Below, piece by piece: positions 37,701-52,700 of a stretch of 64,000 nucleotides of DNA; the stretch's first letter is position 1, and every line of letters begins with the position of its first letter. The notes beneath the pieces were generated by a model. The model did no database searches and was not told the DNA's origin. It was given only the letters and a program-made list of their open reading frames with translations. Source of the DNA: Notospermus geniculatus. Taxonomy: Eukaryota; Nemertea; Pilidiophora; Heteronemertea; Lineidae. The stretch covers positions 104,227-168,226 of the forward strand of contig NMRB01000069.1 in the NCBI GenBank assembly GCA_002633025.1. Reading direction: 5' to 3'. The position numbers and the translations under genes were made by a program.

Positions 37701-40700
37701 ATAAATCTAATTTGATGTTATAGCTAATATTTCACAATTACATCATGATGTATTATTCAAAGTTATTTGGTTTTTATGGGTTTATACTAGATATATAAAA
37801 CTTCACAATAAAGACTTGTCACAACAGATGATGGCCCTAGAAAATGACCCTACACCTTGATTCAAATGAACAATACTAAAATCAAAGAAAACGAAGAAAA
37901 TCATGAACTAAGCCCTTGGTAATGGTGACAAATTAAGAAATATCACAGCACTGCGGGACTTCTTCAGTTTAATCTTGAGCAATTGGACCGTGAGCAAAAA
38001 CAATCATTTGCCTGCTTTTGTTTTAAAGCATCAAATCAATTTGAAATGTACCGTAGTCTCGCACACAGGATCACGCATTTTATCACATGCAGTGACTGAA
38101 AACCTTGACCCAGGGTGTGCATATCGTGTACAACATGTACAAGATGCAACACTCACTGAACAAACACCCCAGGGGCCATGTGAAAACGTGGCCAGCACCA
38201 TGTGCTTACAGAAGCAAACATAAACTTTCACATGCCTTGAATAGGCCCACAAAACAAGCATCTCCTTTGAAAAATCTGGGGCAGAGGAAGAGGTGACAGC
38301 TTAGAGGGTTTTGCGTAGCAGTAGAAGTATGATACTTAGGGCCTGTCAATTTCATTGAAATTCTTTGAAGAGCCAACCTGGAGGGAATATCATATCATGA
38401 TCTTGGAAACCCTTCCAAGTGTTCGGACAAAATTTCATCCTGTCGATTCCCATGTGATCTCGAGCGAATTTACATCACTTGTCTTACCATACCAGTTACA
38501 GTGGTCACGAGGCCATAGTTATTACCAAAGCTTCGCTGGCAACAGTTGTTTGACCAATCTTGTCAGTTACAGTGGCCACTAGACCACAGATAGTATCAAA
38601 GCTTGGCTGGACTCAAGGATCTGGTTATTGTGTAAAACTTCCTTTATTGGCCTTGTGAGTTGCAGAGGGTAAGCATGGGTTTGACAATAATGGACAGGGA
38701 ACATAGCCTGGACTGAACCTCACAAAAGCAATCACAAAGGGTCGTGATCAAAAGGGTCAAAAGGGCATTGTAGGCAGATGTCTCTTCAGCTACTGCAAAA
38801 TGAAAACAGTAAGTAGGTAGACTGAGAAATGACAGAATGTACGCATCACTGAATGTAAAAAATGAAATATTGAGGGTTATTTGTACAGACAGCTTGACAA
38901 TTTGAAGTTGAAACGAGAGTCATCTTTTTCAAAATGTTTATTCAGTTTGTCTCAACTGTGAGACTGTTCTATCCACACTGAACTAGGTTTGGAAGTATTG
39001 TCATCGGTTGCTGTCAGAACGGTGTAGTGGAAACAGCGACTGCTTTCACCTCTGAAGCTACAGGTTCAGCTTCAGGTATCCGCTCTGTGATAGAGATGCT
39101 GGTTATCTTTGGCAGCTCAGGTTTTTCCTCAGTTCTCCAGTTTCCTCCCGCCCTTATTTTATGATTGCCGAATATTATTTTAAGAGCCGATGATGCTATA
39201 AATGGGGTTCAGCTCTGGATTCTGTATCTAAATCATTGGAGGAAAGCAAGGATGACTCTCGGTATCTGCTTCAAATAGACAAGCTGGAAGAGTTAGTGAA
39301 GACCAGTCAGTTTAATTAAAACGGTTCTTACTTCAGTAGCTACCTGACTAGTAACAGGTCTCTGAAAGGAAATATCATAATTATGTCATCGATATACCAT
39401 TTATGTTAGCAAACAATCACACAAATGGCTCTGGAGACAAGAAACGATTGAAAATATGGGCAAAGATCAATGATCCTGATCCTGTCTTTGGTTGGCATTC
39501 CAAAGTTTTTTGGTACTCTGCCGTTCACAAAAGTCTTTTAGTCTTGTGGAACTGACAAAGAACCTAGTTCACCGTCAGAAGCCATTGGTCTCTTCTCCCT
39601 GGAGCCATTTCACACCCTGAAATGTCCTAAATTACAAGCCCAACATCCAGCCTGGTCAAGACTCATCACTTGCAAAACAAACTTCATTCAGTTACTGCAA
39701 TAAATGCTGGCAGACAATATGGACAGTTAGGAGAAACAAAATGAAACAGACAACAACAACTACCGGTAAAGACACCGCAACAGAATTGTGATGCAATGCA
39801 ATATACTTATCTTCGAAAGATGATGCACAATGTTACTGATAGAACAAGCTAACATTGGTGGACCTAGATTACCGTAACAGGGACATTTCTGGACTACACA
39901 TTTTGAGTATCTCATTAGCAATACTGCTCTTCAAAGGTCAAAAGCAGTATCTCCACTTGCAATTTGCAGTGGGAAGATGGTCCATTAAAGTAACAGCTCC
40001 ATCGTGTACCACCAAATACACTGTGCTGTACAGTATAGCTATTACTTCAAACAACCATGCTCCTAATTATTAAGTGGAGACACTGCCATTTATGTTGAAG
40101 GGCAACAGAAAATGGATAATAAGATGTTGGTGTCAGTGCTTGAACAACTTTGGCAATGAGTAGAGTCTCTGAAGCACTCGGAATTCAAGCCTCTTTTGCA
40201 CAAAGCTATCTCAAAATGCTGAAGAGGCCTTGCTTCAGGCATTCTTCTTACTAACTTCATCCTTTTCATTGCATTAGAGGGAGGTGAACAAGGTACATGT
40301 ATGCAGGGCATGTAAGTTTAGGTTAAGATCAATTGTGAGAAGTTAAAATGAAATGAAGAACAGGTTAAAGAGTAAGATGTCATAGGAAAAGGTTATTTCA
40401 ATTTGAAAGTGATTCAAAGAACAAGGCAATCATATAGACAAATCCCAAATTCCCAGATCTGCACACTTCCGCCGAAATGGCAAACAGAACCTCGATCTGA
40501 AACCAGCTGACGTGACGCAATCCATGATTCAGCAATGGTCGAGTCTGATGCAACGTCATCGAACTCACTGTCGTCACATGGTCGTGGGGTTCTCTGCGTC
40601 ACGTCATTCAGTGTCAGATTCAAGTGCGCAGATCTTTCTCGTTTTCGTCAATTTGGGATTTGTCTATCCAGGAGGTCAAATTAGAGTGTTGACAACTCAT

Positions 40701-43700
40701 CGCAGATTTCAATGACATGTCGCTAAAAGGTTCCTTCATGTGTCCTTTTTGGTCATCCAAAACATCATGGCATTCAAGGGCAGGTGCTAAAATCATATTC
40801 ATTGTTTTGACAGCTCCTTCCACCTTGGTTTCTACGGAGGTCCAACGCACGTGCATATATCTGGTAGGCAAACGCAAACAAGCGATTAGTTGTATTTGCC
40901 GATCAGATAAAGTGCACGTGCACGAGTTTCCAAGAACTCCCTTAGACACCAAGATGGACATCAAAATGATGAATAGCAGGCATGTGTAGTCTGGTTCCTT
41001 GACCTGCCGTATCGTGGCGCTGACTGCTATGCAACACAGTGGCATGGCAGGTCAGGGCACCAGACTATAGCATGTGTGGAGCAGGACAAGAAAGCCTCAC
41101 TACTCATACTTTAAAGACAGTTATTCATGTGCACATCGGAAACTGGGGAATCATGGACAACAAGTACGACGCCAACTTACTTCCTCTTCCTAGACGAAAC
41201 AAGGGATACCAAGGAAGAAAAGGAAAGATGCAGGAGGTTAAAGAAAGGAGCTGATGAACTCAAGCGATGGAGGAATAACTTGTACATGCGTTCATTTCAT
41301 GGTGGTTGCCTAGGTGACCTGCATTTGTGGCTTTGGTGGGTTGGCCCTGGTGAGTATAGAAGAGGCCATCTCAAGCAACTCATGTTCCTTACTTGGATGG
41401 GCTCTTATACTTGCACCTGCAAAGGTGCAATTAGGTACAAAGCACCACCAGGTAGAAGGCTTCCTGTCCAGTGTGGCGGATGTCTGGCGGATTCTTGGTT
41501 GCAACTTGCAGAAAGCAGTTTAGAGGTCACATGGCAACTCACAATGAAATGAACTTGAGATAAAGCACCAGAAGCTACAACTAAAATGACTTCAAAAGCA
41601 GCTGACATGACTTCGGAATTTCTCCACAAATTGATGGAGAAACTGAAGCTTCAGTCATGGTGTACCACTAACAAATTAACTCAGGATTTATAAGGTTATA
41701 CCAAGCAAATTAATATGAATATAAAATAGCTGGATAGACACTACTGGAAACAGTAAGAAGAAATGTGTAGTAGAAATTTATAGAGTTTACATTAACAGAA
41801 CATTCTGCAGATATTAGATACTACGGGATTGAGGATGACTTGAGGAAATTGAACTAGACTGAACAACTCAGCAATTCATTCCCACTTAGGCCGACTGAAT
41901 GAGATAATACTGACACCCTTGAATTTCCAAAAGTCGCTCTCAATCTTCCACTACCACGAGCTGAGGTTCTTTGTGAAAGAACACAGGGAAACATTGACTC
42001 AGACTTCATCCATGAGTTTCTCACCATATGAATCTTTATGTTTCAGGCTAATACAGTGAAAGGAAAACCAAATTTTACATACCTCCACTTCAAAATCATC
42101 CGTGAGAACGGATAACTGTGCTGTGTGTTTTTCCAGATTCGTTACGTAGGCAATAGGGTTTGAAAGTGCTGCAGCAAAATCTGAAGAAGAAATGAGGAAA
42201 TTCGGGGGTCTGAGTGTCACATATGAAGTTCTCAATAGGAGCAGTCAGTGAATTGACCAACAGGAGTCACCATGGCCCAATTCAATGCATATAGCGGACC
42301 CATTCATTCTTGATCGAGCACCAATCACGTGGATTTTCCTTTGTATTGGTCTGCTAGAACTTTGCTGCCATCTTTTGGCAATACCCGTGGCTGACTGCTC
42401 CTATTGGATCCACTTCTCACGCAACTTGGGACTCCTTGAAAGAACACATCATGAAACCATGGCTTTTCATGCAGTACTAGTCTTCAACACCTCTGAAGTC
42501 ACATCTGTTCCAGGGATCAGACCTGCTACTCTCGCAAAATGGGATTGTGTTTACCACTGGATCATCTCAGTGGCTCATTCCGACCAAACCGAACACAAGC
42601 TACATGTACTCACCAGCAAAAGAATCGGGCACATAATCACCAACTTTTATGTGAACAAATAACGTGGCCAATGGTAAAGGCTGGTTGGCTTCATTGCGCA
42701 GGGAGATGTGACGGTAGCCTGGAAGGGAAATTCTCATGGAAGATAAAGGAACACAAGCAATCAAATCAAGCTATAGGCCTCCACACACTTATTTGCTTCA
42801 CACTGCATTCGGCAGTAAACCCTTTGTTATTTTCTGCTGCACTGCCTCCACACATACAATGGACACATCTGACAAGACAAGTGAATGAGGTATAGAGTCT
42901 TATTTAGTTTCATTTTGTACTATACTATATCATGTCTTCAGCAAATCCTTACCTGGCCTGAGGCCTTCCACAGGCAGTATTCGATGGCCGACCATTTTTC
43001 CCGATTCCTCAGACACCAGGATTCGAATCATTGCAAGGTTTGGTAGGACAACCTGAAAGGGATACAAAAGGAATCAAATACTCAGACAGTAGACAACACT
43101 GCAACAAAGCTCAACTGAATATGACAAAAGTTGTTTTGCAAGTGTTCTTCAAAGGACCTTCAAATTTGTCAATGCATTTCACACAGCTAAGAATGTGATA
43201 AAATCTACCCAAAGCCATTGATGCTATTCAATCGTGCAATTTGTCCAACAGGATGATCCAAAAGAATGTGCTCATGCCTGATGCCCTCATTCCTTCTCTT
43301 CAATGTGTTCTTTTTATCATATCATCATGACTTATTGAAGGTGCCAGCAGAACTCTTCACATTCAGCCTCGTCAAGTAGATAACAGTCTGTGACATCATG
43401 GTTTCTAGGCCTACTAACCTTTTTGAAAACAAATGGTGGGTCAGAGTAAATTGGGTTTACTGAGTTATTAGGCACGAGTTTGGTCTTGAACTTCTTCCTG
43501 ACTGTGTCCGCAGGCAGACCGTACATTTCCACCTCCACGTATGTTGACAATCGCTTCTCTGAATACAGCTGACCTGATATAATCTGGAATGAAAGATTCC
43601 CGTTAAATACTCATGAAACGTGTCCCCGTCTATGGCCTCACTCACCACAACTGTTTTGTGAGGGCGTGTAGGCAAGATCCTTAGGCTCACAGGTCAGGCA

Positions 43701-46700
43701 AAGATCAGCAGAGCACTTGAAGGAAGGTGGCCATGTCCCTCCTAAAACATGGGAATACTAACCCTGTCCCTGACCTACCAAACAGGACAAGGCAGACGTC
43801 ATTACGGAATATGACCTTGACCCTATGATGGAAACGAAGCGGATTGATTTGCATGGTACGTCATCCGACAGTAGTGGAATTTCAACACAGTTTCAGTTTC
43901 ATTGAATCAATTTGATACAGGTACAAAATTCCAGCAGGGGAACTCTCAAATTTGCACTGGTAAAGCTTTTGGCATAAAAATCCCATACATCGACAGTGAT
44001 ATCAGCAGATTCTCCTCACCCTTATTTCCACAGTACCCGCAATGATCCCATCAACAGTCGATTCAGCGAACGGATCAAAGTGCCGATCAGGACGACGCAT
44101 GAAGTCTGGCTTCAGGATGTATCCACATTTGCCGTTGAATTCGAACTGTCCGAGATTAAGCTGCATTGCCAAATCTGAAATGAAGATAAGTTCCAATATT
44201 CAAGTCCAGCGGAACCTCCCTCGATGGACACCCCTTCCAGGACACCTCAGCATTCGGAGACAAAAGTTCAGTCCCAAATTTGTTATTTTTATTCATTTTG
44301 AACAGTGTAATGTGGACACCTCCCAATTGATGACAGCATCTGTCAGTCCAAAACGGATCGTTATATAAGTTTCACTAACAGGTGTCCTTTGTTATGGGGT
44401 GGCTTGAGTAAACAGGTACAGTAGACATTCAACTGGTATCCTTGACAGAACTGTTTCTTCTTGACAAACATATCCACTGTCGCTGATTTGACTATGCTCA
44501 ACTTTTTAGAAGTCACAAACACGCTGACTGTCCCTAAGAAAGCAAGAAAATTCTTACCTAGTGTTTGGAAATTGAGTGCCACGAGCTGACAACCTGCATT
44601 CCAGAAAACCTGTGGCATATAGTTTCCAGAATCTACCCTAGTACCCTTAGGATACATTCGACTGAGCTGTCTCTTGTTGTAGCTGAGAAAGAGTTAAGGA
44701 ATACAGCTGTAATAAGAAGAATTTCCCCCAGCCTCCAAGTCTGGCTTTGGATTGATTTGCCATTGCCGTATTAGCTGAATTACCAGTGAAGCAATTCCAA
44801 AAGATAACAGCTAAGCTATCTCCAAAAGGATACTTGACGAATTCCACCGGCTGCTCTTTCAGTAACGCAGTCCCTTGGGTTTCAACAAATGACGATATCT
44901 CATAACTGTGGTTTCGTTCTGAAAGAGACAAGAACAACATGAGGGTCATTTGGAGATCATGATGCAATGAGAGTGTTGATGCTGTCTGAGAGGAGCAGTG
45001 GAAATGTCAGCCTGCCTACCAGTGCTGATAATGAACTTTTCCTATGTTCCTTTGATAAACTGCAGAAAGAGCAACACCGACACCAATCGCTAAAGCCCCC
45101 GTCACATACATGTACCCGGGGTGGATATGTGACAGGGGCTTTAGACAGTCTGTAGCACTCAAACATCAGCTTTGTATGTCATCTGCCTACTTCAATGTCA
45201 AGGTTTATCTAGTTTATTGACAACTTACTTTCTGATATATCAAATGAATGGAAATGTACAGGTTGAACGTAGTTGACCAACAGTGACATCTCAAGGCCAG
45301 CTTCGGCTTCTTTCCCTGCAGTACCCTGCAAAAGTTACCTTGAAATTAACAACAGATAATGCCATGACCACAGACAATCGATGCAGAAAACTATGACTAT
45401 TATAACCCTGAACTGAATACAAAACTGAATACAGTCATAGTTGCAGTAGGCAAAGGAAACCTGGCCCCATATTCATAAAACTACTTAAGTCTAAGTGTGA
45501 CACTTACAATGTATCCTTTGTTCAACACAAAAGATAAGTATAAAGTATGTTTATGAACATGGGCCCTGATCCCTTAGGACCACCAACAGAATCAACTCTC
45601 TTACTTGCCAATTTAGCCACAGATACGACGACTCTGCAACAAACACAAGTGTGCAAATGATCCAAATGGCTACCAGTGAAACAGACATACTCATCATTTT
45701 GCCAGGTCCTGCCATCTTGGATTCTTCAGAGATTTCACAGATGTGCACTTATCTGCATATAGTAGGCAAACCAAAATGTGATTGGGTTGCGAGATACGAA
45801 TTTACCTTATCATATAGTCATGTGCATCCGCAAGTTCCAAAGAAGTCGCAGAGAAACCAATATGATGGGGCCCAGTCAAAATGATGAATAACCTGGCAGA
45901 AGAAATCGACCCACCTTTTCTTTCTTCTCCTTCAGTCGTCTCTTCTCTTCTTCTTCTGTAAGGCCAGCGATATCATCCTCATCACTTTCAGAATCCGATT
46001 CTGACTCCGATAAATCGTCCTCCATAGCTTTTAACATGTCGCTTTCCTTCATCGTCTTCTCCCCCGTGACCTCACCATCGATGTGTCCTCCAACACCATC
46101 ACCCTCATCGCCATCTTTTGACTGCGATTTCACCACCACTACTTCCGTCTTTTCCTCAGGCGGTAGCTCCACAGGGGCATGTTGCTGAGTTTGACCCTGA
46201 CCTTGACCAGTTTTCGTTTTCTTCGCTATAAAATGAAAACATTTGTATCATCAGTTATCGGATATGAAATCAACCAGTCACAGTTTTCAATTCAGTTGGT
46301 GCAGGATCACAGTTTAGAAATACATTTTTAAATTGATGACATTCATAAAAGAGACAACATGTCACAAGAAATCGACAAGGTACAAAAATCACCATCATAA
46401 TACTGAACAGCACCACTTCAGATCAAAGTACTATTCACAGACTTCTAATACAAGTGCTACATCGCAAGCTTGCATGTCTCAAAACATGTGCCACTGCCTC
46501 CTAACTTTTGGAGGGGTCCACCACACGCTCCTTCAGGGAGTGAGACGATAATGCACAGACATGTTCAGATTGTCCTGGGATGATTCAACTGCAAGGCCAT
46601 TTATATGAATACATGACAGAAAACTTGGGATCAGCAAGCAGTTTTTACAAGCGGATTCTTACTTACAGCTGAATCATTCCAATCAGGTTTAGCTGTATGC

Positions 46701-49700
46701 GAGATGTATGAGAGTTTTCCATATACGTACATGCTGCATGTAAAGAAGCCAGTCTAATAATAATCTTTGCAGTATTTCGACGTGGAAATGTGAAATATTT
46801 GAGGAACAGGTATCAAGTCCCAATGTCAAATTTCAGACACCATACCAGGCCACCAAGCACTAAGTCTCAACGCTAATAATGCACCTGCTGCAGGTGAAGT
46901 GGCAAAACTCGGGTACATATGAACCTTAACTGCAAATCAAGCCCACACCTGATTCTGTTACCAGTAAACAAACCTATAACACTAGTTATGAAGCCTGTGC
47001 TACCTGGTTAATAGTCTGTCAAGCCTGGAAGCCAAGTGTGCTACCTAAAAGAATATCCATGACTCCACACCACTCAAATACTTGATTATCCTGGCAATAC
47101 GGTGCCACTCCCTGTGTGTTACCGGCTGAGAAGTTTGAGAAACCTGGCCGAAAGTGCTACCTGGCAACAGCAATTTCTGGAAAATAGATGTCCTCGCGTT
47201 AGGCTGCCATTCATGCCATGTACCACCTGTCAACAAGCTTGGGAATTACCAGGTAGCACATCCAGCCCACTGAAATGTGCCATTTGGTAGCACAGGACTC
47301 CAGTTTTGGCCATTTAAACAATCCTATTGAAAGATCCCAATGCATGAGCTCAGCTAATCATATGATAAGGCAGTTCCAAGTTTGTCAATCTGTGACAACT
47401 GATGCACTTAGCCACACCCCATGTGGCTTTTGCATGTCGGGTGCTACCTGGTGATCCTGTCAACTGCTACCATAGCAAGAGAAATGTGCAAGGATATAGG
47501 TCGTCTCTGTACCTCATCATTTTAGCATGCTGGCAGAAGAAAGTGACCCATCTGTGATCAAAATACCCAACTAGAAATGTGTCAAAAGAGAATGGTCAGG
47601 AACCAGAACCCCAATATCCAAATCAACAGTGTTCTCAAAGAGTTTTTGTGAGTTCATTTTTGCACAATTGGTTTCGTCATGACACCATAGTTATTTCATC
47701 ACGTCTCACTGCATGCTTGCTCCTTTGAGAACACTGTGATAAAAGTTCAACCACCCAGGAATTTCGTTAAGTTCTTACAAAATGACATTGATTTTGGGAC
47801 CGCGGACAAATTATGATGACTCAAATCCTTGTCCTTATGATAGCCAGCTTCTTTGGGTGATACTGAAAGTTCAACAGGGAAAACATATAATGGAGAGTTT
47901 AAAAGATGTCCTTGTTTGTCCTCTTGGAAAACATGACTCCAGAGGTGACACCAGTTGTATCTTACTCAACTAACCACACCACCAACAAAGCTCCTGGTTC
48001 GAAACTGATCACGAAGGGTTGTTTTGTATGTGGGTGGGAGCAAGTCAGTGCTGCCCCTAGTGGTAAAAGACAGAATCGGCATTTCCACTAGGAATTGGTA
48101 GGAGTGTGGCTTTAGATCGTTTTCTGACGTCGCGACTATACACAACGTTGCACAGCAACCATGACAGCATGACATCATTTTTTATGCATACATGCATGCT
48201 GGTTGGCAAAACTTAACATTGAGGAGCGTCATTTTACCAACCAGGGACCAGAATGCACATATCGTGGCGACTATTCGTGATGTCGGAAAATGATCTATTG
48301 AAGCCAAATTCAACACTACGTAAGAGTGTACTAGGTAGCACGCGATAGAGCTATTACCACAGTCGGCCATCTTCCCACCGATCACAAGTGAAGCTACTGC
48401 CTTTAACCACTGAAGGGCAGAATGGGTAAAATGGACATTTAAAATGAACTCCATATCTTCCTCACTTTCTACCGTATCATGAAGGCTATATCCATGATTT
48501 CTTATCCATGCAGAAAGCAAATATCACATTGTTTAGACCTGCTACAGTAACGTTGGTAGCACAGAACACTGGCAGCACACATCTGGAAACCTCAATGAGA
48601 TCATCTCTGCAAGTTATGTCTGTGCGAGCTGAAACCTAAGCATGTTACCTCATATAATTTTCATGTCAGCGACACAGATCACAGACATGATTCTCCTTCT
48701 CGCAGACATGAATTCTGATGTGTGCTGCCAGCTTTAGGGGCACACGTCAATGAGACTATCTCATTGAGATTATCTCAAAGACATGAATGTTATGTGTGCT
48801 GCATGCTTTAGTTACAGCTGGCGCCTAAACTTTGTGACCAGCAAGTCTTACAGTTGTGAACTGGCCTCTGAGGTTCCAGGTCAGTGGGTAGTAGATCCAC
48901 GAAAAACTGACTCATATCTTTCTCACTTTTAGTACTATTTTTTCGTCCTGAAAGTTCAACACACATCAAGAGAAGGTATTACAAGATGTCTAGATGGAGA
49001 CAGAGAAGTAGAGTGGAACCTCCCTTAATGAACACCTCCACAAGACATCTCTCTATCAGGGACACCAATTTTCGATCTCCAATATTGGTCATCTTCGTTC
49101 GGTTTGACCGAAGTATCAAGTCATTTCTCAATTCCAATATGTGGGAGTCCTTATTAGAGAGGGTCTCTTGTATTCATAAACTGCAAAGTCCTGTTGATGA
49201 GGCTATGGTCTCACACAAGTGGTTGAGACAAGAAATTTTGATCTTGAATCTAAACCAAGACCAGTGGCGGATCCAGGAGTTGCCGAATGGGGGCGTGGAA
49301 TGGGCAAAGCCCATTCCCTGACTGCCGAAGGCGCGAAGCCCCAGCGGGGGTCTCCCCCGGAAAAATTTTTTTGGTAAAAGTGCCGGAAACGCGATTTCCT
49401 GGCACCTGGGCAGGCCAAATTGAACTTTCTTTTTACTGAAAATCAGGGGAGGCTGGCACTTGACATTCATGCATCACCATGATGACTGTGAATGCTGATT
49501 CTTTTATATGCCTTCCAAAATATTCGCTGCTCGGCGGCTGAACGGGGGGGGGNNNNNGGGGGGGGCGTGCGCCGGGCACACCCCCCTTGGATCCGCCACT
49601 ATGTACGAAGGAAATGTACATGAAAGAACATCTATGATCTGTCACCACTTTCACACTCATATCCATGTGTTACTGACAAGTCTTAGGTAATGGCTACGAG

Positions 49701-52700
49701 TAGCAAGTCAGCAATGTCAAAGAGATGTAAAACACTCCAATTAAAATCAACCCCCTAAAAAGTTAAGGCATAGAAGCTGAGGGATACGTTGTGAAATGTC
49801 AATTTTTGTCCGTCATCCATCTTGACAGTTAAGTTAAAACCTAATTTGTTTGTCACAAGCTTTAAAGCTGAGCATAAGCCCCGGCGACCAAGAGTTAGTA
49901 AATAGCGAAGAGACGGCAAAAACTGACCCACATCGCGACTGTTTCTACGGGGTTCTGAAATGTTACACATAAGAGGAAATAAGAATTTGAGTAACACATA
50001 TCCAAATCAGGAACATTTCAAACTAGAGCTTGCAGTGTTAAACCCTTTTCATTAGCAGGTTATTTCATCTAAAACAGGAAACTAGGTTTCTGAAGAACTT
50101 AACACTGAATAACTATGAAAAATCAAACCATAACATCTAAATGACTTATTCAATGGCATTATTAGGCCCTAAATCATCATCTTCATTCAGTCACCATTAG
50201 CCCACAGGACCTGAGCAAAGGGGTACGCAAGGCAGCAAGTAAAGCAGCAATTCCTCAGAGATCAGAGTTGTATGAATGTAATTTCAGTGATTTCTTGCAA
50301 ATTATCGTTTGGATTGAGAGCAGAAGCATTCAGCATGCCAGAGATCTAAGGCAGGGCAGGATCAGGAATGAATCAGGCCTCCTCCATGCATATGAAATAC
50401 AGCAGGGGAAAATGTTGACAGATGAAGATGATGAAACTGACTGACTATCAAAAACAGGTATCTTGCTTTTTGTGACTATTCATATTGATTTCAGCGAAAA
50501 CTGCAGCAAGCAGTCTATCAGACTCAGCATCTCAACGTTATTAAATTTCGGCTATTGGTCATTATAGTGCTAATTGGTACAGGGTCATGTGACCTGATGA
50601 TGCAAAAATTTAATTGATACAGGGTCAAATGACCTGATGATCTCAAGCTTTGCTGATTGGTACAGGGTCATGTGACCTCATGATCTCAAATTCTGATTGG
50701 TACAGGGTCATGTGACCCGATGATGTCATAAAGCAGGAGTACTCAGCCATAGGCAAATGAAGAAGCCTTGGTTTAAAGAAATACACTTAATTGATGAGAA
50801 AAATGATATCAATGCCTGTCATGAAATGAATCAACGGATGGAGGCTCACACAAGATCTGGGTTATACAGGGTGGCACAGAAAAACTGTGGCTTTCTAGAC
50901 CTCTAATCCACATCTATCAAATGGACCACTGTCTGGCCAGACTTAAAGTGCAGAGCTACTACTGGCTCCTGTTGCCAAGGTGTCGATTGCATTACTATGG
51001 TAAGGGTTGAAAAGACTGTACTCATCTCATCAAAGCAAATCAAGGATGTCAATCAAAAGTGCAGGGTAGACTAGTGACAAGGCAGTGGTGGGGACTGGTA
51101 CCCGGGGGCGGGACGGGGGCATCCTGGAGGACGCGGAACTAGCATCTGGGTGACGGGCGGCGATTATGATAATGAGGATGATCGATGCTCTGATGACAGA
51201 TAAGACAGACTTTACATCGTCAGCGCATGAAAGCGTCAAAAGAACTCATGAACGGATAAAAATCATCGAAGAACAGTCAGGTACAGGGTAATCAAAAAGC
51301 GCAAGTATGTTCTAAAGCAAAATGAAACCAGAGTATGATTGTATGTGCCAAATATTCACCTACCCGTGTCATTCACTGTTTAAATAAAAAAAGTGAAGAA
51401 ATATTATTGTTACCAGAGTGAGATGAAATCTCAAAGATGATTGTGGAATTGAAGGTAAATTTCAAGAAGTTTTGGTGAATTCCACCCTGATAGTTGACAG
51501 AGGAAGTAAAATCTACTCAAGTTATCTGTCATGTGAAGCAGACGCAAACCGTGTTAAACTTACCCGCGGTTTCATACTGTTACCATGGTTACCAAAAACA
51601 ACACAATTGGACAAATTTGGTAAAAGGTTACAAATTAATTTAATACAGCAAAATCGTGTTTTTTTCATCCACCAGTGGTTGGGGAATGTCAGATGATCAG
51701 ATAGTTGTGAATTTCTCGTGATGGATTCACCCGTGATTTTTTAGCATACGGACAACTCCGGAGGGAAGGTATCTTAAGTTAAACTCCAAGAAATATTAAG
51801 ACAGGTTTAAAATACAGGTTGTTTCATAAAAGGACTTTTTATAAGGTGAGTTCAATAAGCTCCTACATGGAAATTACCTGTTAGAGTAACTCATGGGTGC
51901 ACAGTTTTATATGGAAAGCCACTGAGAACCTCATGGGTGCACAGTTTTATATGGAAAGCCACTGAGAACCATTTGATGCCATCTAACTAGTATCAGTGGC
52001 TCATCGAACAGACTGTACCAAAATCTAACAAGCTTTTCACAATAGATTCAGGTCCTACACTGAAAGGGTTAAAACTTGCACTTGAAATTGGTTTAGGAAT
52101 TCAACTGCAAACATAATTGCAGAAGAATTCATCATTAAGGCTACTACCCGGTGCAAATTATAAGGATACATTATGTCGCTATCTATGATGACGTAGGGGA
52201 TTATTAGTATCGTGTTATCTGAAGTATAAATGGCGCATTATGTGTACCTGACATTTGCTTTTTTGCTAATTTCCTTGCATCTGAAATCATAATACCACTA
52301 AGACATTCACAACATGCAAGACAAACACAGACAAAATCGAAGGATGAAATGAATACGATTTACGATGAAATGAACATGGTTGGCACTGGTGGAGTTTGGA
52401 AGGAAAAACAAACATTTCATGTTAAAACAACCACCTCCTTAAACTGTGTTAACCATCATAATGTACCCCCCAAGCACTTTCAAATGTAATACACCTCAGG
52501 TTTTTCACATACCTCAGCCTCTCAAAAAAGGTTTCTGAGGAACTCAAGAAGCAGCTCATTCACTGCACACTTGATCCGTTCAGACCAGTTGAGAATACTA
52601 AGCGGCGACTCAGCCATGAATTGAACCTGTGACCTCTCAGTCGCAAGTCCAACACACAACCACTGCGCACCTCATTATGACAACAGATGGTGCCTCCATT

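Larger units (their letters stand above)
37408..42082 (-). other. PLCB1-class introns flanking the microexon
   Basis: Two introns (37408-39331 and 39362-42082). They hold a diverged 80-bp duplication near 38484/38564, foldback elements at 39944, 40437 and 40987, and otherwise unremarkable sequence. Confidence 0.75.

Noticed and set aside
41127-41552. 141-codon plus-strand frame in a PLCB1-class intron
   Set aside because: Overlaps equally long frames in other phases and on the other strand, and has no known motif.
46840-47470. Recurrent GTGCTACCTGG phrases in the large intron
   Set aside because: Spacing is irregular and the matches are short; no defined element could be drawn.
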